Source: Bodonicaedibacter sp963693005
GTDB lineage: Bacteria; Pseudomonadota; Alphaproteobacteria; UBA6184
Length of the DNA stretch: 35,065 nt
Assembly (NCBI GenBank): GCA_963693005.1
Contig: OY843722.1
Coordinates: forward strand, 1 to 35,065
Direction of reading: 5' to 3'
Both the position numbers and the translations under genes were made by a program. Shown piece after piece: positions 28,325-35,065 of this stretch. How positions within the stretch are numbered: position 1 is the first letter of the stretch; each line of letters begins with the position of its first letter. The notes under the pieces are model-generated. The model saw nothing but the letters and a program-made list of their open reading frames with translations. It was not told where the DNA came from and made no database searches.

Positions 28325-29658
28325 AAGCCGCTCAGCCGGCACCACGATACGGACAGAGGATCTGGGGACACGCGGACGCGGTTGGACACACCCTGGGCAT
28401 TCGGTTGGCGGTGATGGGGCCTTCAGTCGAGCGCATTACTGCGCGTTACGCCGTCTCGAGCGTAGACGGCTTCTCCCGCTAAGAGTCAACCGAAACGAAG
28501 TGCCCAGTGGGAAGTGTGCGACCCTATGCTGATCGCGCGTTGTGCGACTCCAGCAATCCAAGCCGAGGAACATTCGCACCCGCCACCTCCGCTACTGCAA
28601 TGGCTCGCCGAGGCTCCGTGGAACACCGTGCCCCAGGTGAGGGATACCGGCGTTCCTCGTGGTGTGGGGGGTGGGGGTCTACCCCTGTACTCTTGGGGTT
28701 CCTGTCCAGCGAATAGTGTTTCGGCTCGCAGGCCCAGGCGGGTTTTGGGGAACTAATGGCAGCAACTCCCGGCGGAACCGCGTCGCCCGTTGGTCCAACG
28801 CCAGCGGACGACGGCGATGCGCAGGGAATCCGGAATCATTTGACGTCGGCGGTCTTCGTCCCGTGGATTGGGGTAGCCCCCTGGTCGGGTGAAAATAAAG
28901 ATGAAGGTGAAGATGAAGATCTCCGCCCGCCCTGGGGGGTCTGCCCGTGTTGTGTTCCGGGGCGCTGGTGCAGTGCCCTCGCTGAGGGGAAGCCGAGTTG
29001 TGGGACCTCCATGGCGGAAACTCGTTGAAGGAGGGGCTCGTCCGAGAGGGGCGTCGGCCCTAGTGATAAACACGACGGCCGGCGCCCGACGTAGTTCGAC
29101 GACACGGGCGTTTGGTCCGCCTTCGCAACGGAATTCCTCGACGAGTCGACGGCGCTCCGTGTACCTTCGGCCACCGCGTCGAATGTGAAAGGCCGGTCGG
29201 CACCACGGAAGTGTCTCCCTCAGCACCAGCTTCCTGCCATCCCAGGCCCCGACCAAAAAGCCACACACGGAGTGCATTTGGAAGCGGAGCTCGGGGAGTT
29301 GCGAGCAGTTCCCCCATTTGACATGGACTTCTGACGAACCTGCCCTCAGCTCCAGCTCGACCGGCGCGATCTTGTCGATGCACAAGGCTTCGGATCTCAA
29401 AGGGTTTATGGAGTAGCCTCGCTGTGGCGCCTTGGCGATCATTCATCGTAGCTGGGCTGGCTCCTTCCGCCGATCGTTGTTGCTTCATTCGCGGTGCTGC
29501 AACACAAAACGCAACGCATTTCAAGTTCACCACACACTCGGTTGCAGCGCCGTAACGCGGGGAAGGGCAGTAGCACGACAGAAAGCAGCCAACGTTTAGA
29601 CGGTTGGTGATGAAGGGGGCTGAAGGCACAGGGGGCTTTCGAGCAAGCCGAAGCGAAG
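28325..29658. other. Gene-poor stretch, copy 2
   Basis: This corresponds to 8233-9566. It carries only the weak minus-strand frame at 28753-29442 and a GATGAA-like simple repeat near 28895-28920. Confidence 0.4.
28753..29442 (-). CDS. Hypothetical ORF (229 aa), low confidence, copy 2
   Basis: This is identical to the frame at 8661-9350. Its ATG directly follows a stop, its first half is protein-like and its second half is low-complexity. No family is recognised. It may not be a gene. Confidence 0.2.
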   Translation of the reverse strand: MIAKAPQRGYSINPLRSEALCIDKIAPVELELRAGSSEVHVKWGNCSQLPELRFQMHSVCGFLVGAWDGRKLVLRETLPWCRPAFHIRRGGRRYTERRRLVEEFRCEGGPNARVVELRRAPAVVFITRADAPLGRAPPSTSFRHGGPTTRLPLSEGTAPAPRNTTRADPPGRAEIFIFTFIFIFTRPGGYPNPRDEDRRRQMIPDSLRIAVVRWRWTNGRRGSAGSCCH

Positions 29659-29812
29659 GAGCAGGGTTTACATGGAGGTGTCCAAGACCATGCTTGACAA
29701 CGAGGGAAGGGTGAGGATCAAGAGAGCGACGGTGATCAGAAGGCTTCGAAGGAAGGCTGGGAGCAAAGAGCAGGGTTTACATGGAAGTGTCCAAGACCAA
29801 GCTTGACAAACA
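29659..29812. repeat. Diverged ~45-bp direct repeat pair 3' of ABCA, copy 2
   Basis: The two related blocks start at 29659 and 29768, as in copy 1, in the presumed 3' untranslated region of the second ABCA copy. Confidence 0.75.
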
Positions 29813-29848
29813 GGATAGTGAAGGGGAAAGGGGGAGAGAAAACAAACT

Positions 29849-32800
29849 CTAAGGAGACTCCGCGACGCGCAGGAACACTGACTCGAGGCTGGTTTGGCTG
29901 AGGCTGTAGTCCGTGATGTGGAGCCGGCTCTTGTGGGTCTCCATGGCGCGGAAAACAGCCGAGAGACGTGTTGCCTGTGGAAGTGCAAAGGTGAGCTTAC
30001 CGTTTCGTTCTTCCGTGAGTTCAGCTTGTGGCACAGCATCGCGAACAAAAGCAGCAGCGACTTCCAGGCGCGTGGACCCATCAGCGTCTTCAGTGTTTCC
30101 ATCTCGACTGACGCGCACGTGCATCTCGAAGCCTGAACCGAACTTGGACTTCAAATGCTGAAGGGAACCGATGCAACGAAGTTCGCCGTGGTCCATAATG
30201 GCCACACGCTTCGCCAAGGCCTCCACTTCCTCCAGGTGGTGCGTGGTCAAGACGACAGAGCAGTGCTTGGCAGCCTCGTCGATGACGGTCCAAAGCCCGC
30301 GGCGAGCCGCTGGGTCCATGCCCGCAGAAGGCTCGTCAAGGATCACCACGTCAGGGGCACCCATCATTGCGATGGCAACAGAGAGCTTGCGGCGGTTTCC
30401 ACCCGACAACGCGCGGGCTGGTTTCGTCAAATGGTCTTGCAAGTCGCAGCAGTGGATCAAGTCGCCCACTGCTTCGGCCAAGTCAGAACCTTGCAAGCCC
30501 CGGAGGCCGGCGTATAGTGTGAGATGTTCTTCAACGGTGAGCAGTTCGAACACAGCGTCGAATTGGGGACAGTAACCGATGTGTTTGCGAACTTCGCCCC
30601 CTTCCTCGACGACATCCGCTCCACACCGTCGCCGTGCCACCAGATGGAAGCAGCTCACCACACAGAATCGACATGGATGTTGTCTTGCCGGCGCCGTTGG
30701 TCCCAAGGAAAGCAAAGACCTCGCCTCGGTGAACCCCGAACGAGATCCCCTTCACCGCCACCTTGGACCCGTACGACTTGCTCAGGTGCCGGACGGAGAT
30801 CACGTCGGGCTCGGTCATCCCTGGCCGCAGGCGTCGCTGCTCGACAAGCAACCGTTCCTCGCGGACTTCCGAATCCTCGTCCTGGGTCGAGAACTCTGGG
30901 GTGGCGCTCCGGGAGAAACCCGCGGAGAGGCTTGGGAGCAAGGTCGGATGATCGATCAGGAGTGTGAGCGCCGCGAAGATGGGAGCGGCGCAAGCCATGA
31001 ACAGCATGTCGTAACCGGCGTTCTGGAGCGCCCAAGGATTACCGTCGATGTCCCCGTCGCTGAGGCCCGACAAGAGGCCACCAGAAGCAAGAGAGATGAT
31101 GCCGTCTCCGAGGCAAAACGCAGGCCACCCACGGAAGATTACTCGCAGGATCTTGCCAACGTTTTGTGTGGACGGAATGAGTGTCATGATGAAGACGCCG
31201 AAGACCAAGACGAAGCCGGCCATGAAGTTGATGAGCAGCGCGAGGTTCTGGGCCATGCTGTGGTCGCGGAAGAGCGGCGAGACGAGGTACGACCCGGCGA
31301 TAGAGGAAACACCGTAGAGCAGCAGCAGCGTGAGTGTGCAGAAGAACTTGTGGTGCCGATGTACTCCTCGCGGTTGAAACAAGCGAAGATGATCAACGCC
31401 AGAACGGCGGTGATCAGGAAAGAGCAGAAGTCAAACACGAAGTTCGAGGCCCAGTACATGGTGTAGTGCATCCCGGAGACGGTCTGCAGGTGCTTCGTCT
31501 TGTGCTCCCGCTCCCGTACGACCCACGCAACGAAAGTGGCCGGAATGAAGGTGAAAGGGATCATGACGAACACGCCGATGACGAAACCCTGAATCCGGCC
31601 GACGACGAATTTCTGCGACTGCGTCAGCGGGAGCGGCAACGAAGAGACCTCGAAGCGGAGGGTGGGGTCTGCAGTGAGAGTGCGCATCGACATGACCGCG
31701 TACTCCTGGACCGCAAGAGGGAGCGAGTGCGGCCAACCGCTACCGTTGTTCATGATGTACGCCGCGACTGCACCGTGGTTGACGCTCACATTCGACGGGT
31801 TGCACACGACAGAGGACAGGCGCTTGTAGGTGTGAGCGTTTGCTGTGACGAGAAGGTGCCGCGAGAGAGCTTGCGGTGTTGGCTCTGACACAGGAGACAC
31901 CGCTGCGGTGGACGCATTCAACACATTCGATGAGGGGAGCCCAGAAGTCAGGAAGGCGGCGGGGCAGTTGACAAGAGGCGTCTCAGTCGTCCCGTACTCC
32001 GACGGCAGCATGGCGATGCCTGGCTCATTATCGAACTTGATGAGCGTCAGCAGCATGGCGAGGAGGAGGCATAGCACAGGGAGGAGGAGCTGAACAACTT
32101 GGGCCTTGCGATCGCGCTTGGCGTTGTGCAACCGTTTCACCAACAGCGACCACAGCTGCCGACTGAGCGTCGCCTCAACGCCCTGCCGTTGCGTGAAAAT
32201 GCGACTGTAGCGGTCCTGAACGCACAGATCGTCAGACAGAGCCACCGCGGCAGCCTTCATGAGCGGTGTCCCGGCGTTGGCGGTCGGATCTTCGATTGGG
32301 AGGAGCGCCGCGGCGTCTGTGTCCCTGCCCGCTGTTGGCTCGTGTGCGAGGCGCAAGAATACCTCTTCCAGGGTTGTGACGCTGAGGCCGTGGCCACGGA
32401 CACCGAGGGAAGCTCCAGTGTTCTCTAGTGATTCGAGAAGGGCCGGGAAACGTGGGATGCCAGCCATGGGGAGCTGCATGGTGAGTTCGGCGGCGTGCTC
32501 GGATAAGACATTTGCATCGTGGACGTGAGACTTAACGAGATCGACAATCGGGGCGGCGAGGCCAGTGCGGGAGCTGTCGCACGCAACGGTGAGGGTGTAG
32601 CCGACGCCGAGGCGGTTTTTGAGGAACATGGACGAGCCCACACACTGCAGCCGGCCCTTGGACATAATCGCGATCGTGTTGCCGAGGAGGTCAGCCTCAT
32701 CCATAAAGTGCGTCGTCAGAACGATGGTGCGGCCCGGCGACATCTGCTTGATGAGATCCCACGTGAAACGTCGCGTCGCGACGTCCATTCCAGCCGTGGG

Positions 32801-34309
32801 CTCGTCGAGGAAGACCACACGCGGAGAGCCCGTGAACGCGACGGCCACAGAGAGTTTACGCTTCATGCCTCCTGACAGGCTCCCTGCCGCAACGTCGGCC
32901 TTGTCTGCGAGGTCCACGGCGTGCAGCATCCGCACCGCCTCAGCTGAGCGGTCCTCGCTGCTCGTGTTGCCCTTGAGGCCAGCGAAGAACTCGAGGTGTT
33001 CCTTGCAGGTCAGTTCCTCCCACAGGATGTTGTGCTGCGGGCACATGCCGATCTCCTGCCGCACCGCACGGAGCTCGTGCCGCACGGAGTGGCCCGCCAA
33101 GTAGCAGTCCCCCGAGGTCATGCCGAGCATCCCAGTCATCATGTTGATGGCCGTTGTCTTCCCTGCACCGTTGTGGCCGAGAAGCACAGAGATCTCCCCG
33201 TCATAGAGCGCGTGGGTGAGGTTGTCCACGGCCACCGTGCGGGTGCCATCGGTGTCGAACACGCGGCGCATGGCGCACATCTCCACACTCGGGGTGCGCC
33301 CTGCGCGGTCGATCTCCTCGAAAGTGCCACCAACGTCGTGGTGGGAATCCCGAGCCTCTTCCGCCTCGTCGGCCGCCTCGCCCCACACCGAGGACCACGG
33401 GCACCACGGGAAACGGATGCAAAACAGCGGGTGCTTCGGGACGCCCCACTCCGAGGGCATGACCGCATCGACGTAGACACCGAGAGCGACGTAGAGAACC
33501 GTGTCGACAGCAAGCATGAAGATGGAGACCCCAAGCGGGTACGACCCAGGGTTCTCCTCGAAGAGATCGTGCATGCCTGCCCCTGTGGTGCGTTGGAGGT
33601 TGAACAGAAGCTTCGTTCCTTCAGCGAAGGCTGAGGGCGACAGCACGGACAGGAACACGTGAGCGACGCTCGGGGTGCGGTCGGGTAACGCGAAGGACGG
33701 AAGAGCCATGACGAAGAAGGCTACCGGGGCGACGATGGCGGCGATGCGGCTTTTGGAGAAGAACGCTGCCAGGAACGTCGACAAGGCGATGGTGGAAGTG
33801 CCGAAGCACAGGAAGAGCAGGAAGATGAGCACGGCGTTGGTCTTGTCCAGCACCGCGAGGGCGAGCGTGGCGGTGATAATGATCGACGAGAGGAAGACCG
33901 GGACGGCGTACGTGACGAGCCACGAGAGGAGGAACGGGCCGTAGCTGAGGCCCATGATGTGCATCGCCTCCCGGGTCCGCGTCTCCTTCTCCACCACGAG
34001 GCGCTTCGTCAGCTGCGACACGGCGAAGAGGTACCCGAAGACGATGAACAAGGGCGCAAGGTTGCCGACGAAGTTCAAGAACTGGCTGTTGTTGTACTCG
34101 GCGAAGGGCATCGGCGTGGCGACCAGGGGATTGATGAACGACTGCGGCGCCGGGGAGGGGGTTGCACCGTCGGGCAGCGGGAGCAGCGAGAGGCCCAGAG
34201 CGCTGCGAAGGTAGAAGGAGAACGCGGCGTGGCTCGCGTCCCTCGGCCGCAGCGGCGCCGGTGAGTCCTCCGCGAACGCTGTCAACTCATCGCTCGCCCG
34301 GTCCGTGTT
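29849..34309 (-). CDS. ABCA-family transporter, 5'-truncated, two frame breaks, copy 2
   Basis: This has the same gene structure as 9757-14217. NBD1 Walker A is at 33152-33178 and NBD2 Walker A at 30679-30704; both signature, Walker B and H-loop motifs are intact. The same two frame breaks recur near 31342-31354 and 30620-30626. The first ATG is at 34111, and the frame remains open upstream to the head-to-head joint without another ATG. The N-terminal helix and most of extracellular loop 1 are missing. Identical breaks in both copies mean they either predate duplication or come from one sequence reported twice. Confidence 0.85.
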
Positions 34310-34415
34310 CTACGGCGCCTCTGTCTTCGCTGGCGTGCCCTTGGACCCCACCGACCGCGTCCCGGGGAACAACAGCGACACCGGCGCGTCGGCCTCGGGT
34401 CCGGCGATGCCTCCA
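34212..34415. other. Head-to-head gene joint, putative repeat-unit junction, copy 2
   Basis: This is the second occurrence of the ABCA/pseudo-cyclase joint described at 14120-14324, identical except for one lost C near 34386. Its presence twice in one window shows the joint is part of the repeated unit. Confidence 0.55.
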
Positions 34416-35065
34416 TGGCAGGGTCGCCGGTCCAAGCGGCGCAGCTGGCGGCGCTGAATTACGGCGTCGGGACGCAGATGCCCGGACGGAAGCGCCCCGG
34501 GCCCGGCGGCGATGGGAGCCCCGCGAGCCCGGACCCGGCTGGCCGCGGGCGCCCCAGCGGCGAAGCGTCGCCGAAGGGCGGCAAGGACCAGAAGGCGCGG
34601 AAGAAGTACGACCCCACGCCGCTGCTGCATGTGACGCAGGACCCGCTGCGATCCGACATCCCTGTCGACGCTTTGAACCGCTTCCACCAGGCCCTGTCCT
34701 CCGTCGCCAAGGCCCACGAAGGCTGCTACGTCGAGTGTGTCCTGGCGACACCGCGTTCCTTGTATTCAACGGCCTGTCGCACAGCTTTAACCCTGGGGCC
34801 GCGGCCGGGGCCGCCGCCGCGACACTGTCAAACGCGCCTGTGTGGCCGGGGATGTCGATGTTCTGCGGTATTGCCGGAGGGGCCCGCGAGGGTCGGTGTC
34901 ATCACAGGGACCTTCGGCGCTCACTCCGTCGTCCTCGGCGACTGCATGACTAAGGCTAGCGCTCTGGCGCGGTGTGCCTTCGCGCTTGGGCCGACGGTCG
35001 GTACGGAGCTCCTCCAGGACGCCTTCACGCCCTTCGAGAGGACCGGAGCTTCAGGGCGCAGTCGT
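34415..35065 (+). CDS. Pseudo-cyclase, N-terminal fragment at window end (frame-disturbed)
   Basis: This is the second copy of the 5' part of the pseudo-cyclase gene, from its first ATG (34415), cut by the window end. It carries the cyclase-like domain, but relative to 14324 onward it has 1-nt indels near 34745 (loss in a G run, at the GDT motif), near 34880 (gain in a G run) and near 35037 (loss). Another loss lies upstream of the ATG near 34386. These break the frame three times in 650 bases, while the copy at 14324 reads cleanly. The density rises toward the sequence end, so errors are more likely than mutations. Confidence 0.65.
   Translation, partial: MAGSPVQAAQLAALNYGVGTQMPGRKRPGPGGDGSPASPDPAGRGRPSGEASPKGGKDQKARKKYDPTPLLHVTQDPLRSDIPVDALNRFHQALSSVAKAHEGCYVECVLATPRSLYSTACRTALTLGPRPGPPPRHCQTRLCGRGCRCSAVLPEGPARVGVITGTFGAHSVVLGDCMTKASALARCAFALGPTVGTELLQDAFTPFERTGASGRSR

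Larger units (their letters stand above)
20105..35065. repeat. Second copy of ~20.1-kb repeated unit (partial)
   Basis: This is the direct repeat of 1-14961. It differs by about a dozen 1-nt indels between 24.74 and 27.01 kb (first-copy coordinates 4.64-6.91 kb), one 12-bp deletion near 27.03 kb, and four 1-nt indels after 34.38 kb. I saw no differences in 20105-24740 or about 27.04-34.38 kb: offsets stay constant and all long frames translate identically. Confidence 0.97.

Noticed and set aside
1..35065. Bacterial or plasmid origin
   Set aside because: Receptor-type cyclase with PBP ectodomain, full-size ABCA, Kozak context and pyrimidine-AG leaders are eukaryotic; no replication, partition or ribosome-binding signals are seen.

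Overview
The window looks like nuclear DNA of a GC-rich kinetoplastid protist, possibly a free-living bodonid (lineage is inference). The strongest clue is a receptor-type adenylate cyclase of the trypanosome GRESAG4 kind: signal peptide, tandem periplasmic-binding-protein-like ectodomain, one membrane helix and a class III cyclase domain. Long intron-free ORFs, genes grouped by strand, and polypyrimidine-AG sites just upstream of starts (trans-splice-acceptor-like) agree with this. There are no Shine-Dalgarno-type signals or operons.

The dominant fact is structural. Bases 1-14961 recur at 20105-35065, so the window is about 1.74 copies of one unit of about 20.1 kb. Each unit, read on the + strand, holds: (i) a gene of about 2,000 codons for a degenerate (pseudo) class III cyclase with a huge low-complexity tail (+, 14324-20392; tail at 1-288; partial at 34415-35065); (ii) the receptor adenylate cyclase (+, 689-4600 and 20793-24704); (iii) a convergent intergenic region; (iv) a Gag-like CCHC ORF followed by the N-terminal part of a probable tyrosine recombinase (-, about 5.2-6.9 kb and 25.3-27.0 kb), resembling a truncated VIPER/TATE/DIRS-order retroelement; (v) a 71-bp tandem repeat array; (vi) a stretch with only weak ORFs; and (vii) a full-size-type ABCA transporter (-, about 9.76-14.2 kb and 29.85-34.3 kb) that needs two frame corrections.

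The ABCA gene and the pseudo-cyclase lie head to head, and both appear to lack their 5' ends at the same point (about 14.19-14.22 kb). The simplest reading is that this point is the joint between units of a tandem array or circle: one unit boundary cuts ABCA, the other cuts the pseudo-cyclase gene. The joint is present twice in the window, so the source is either an array of three or more units or a circle of about 20.1 kb.

The two copies appear identical over most of their length. They differ by a cluster of mostly homopolymer 1-nt indels at 4.64-6.94 kb, one 12-bp indel, and four 1-nt indels in the last 700 bases. Frameshifts are therefore reported with caution, because some are probably consensus errors. 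In function, each unit pairs a membrane cAMP-producing receptor with a catalytically dead cyclase homologue and a lipid/drug-type ABC exporter; any cooperation between them is inference.
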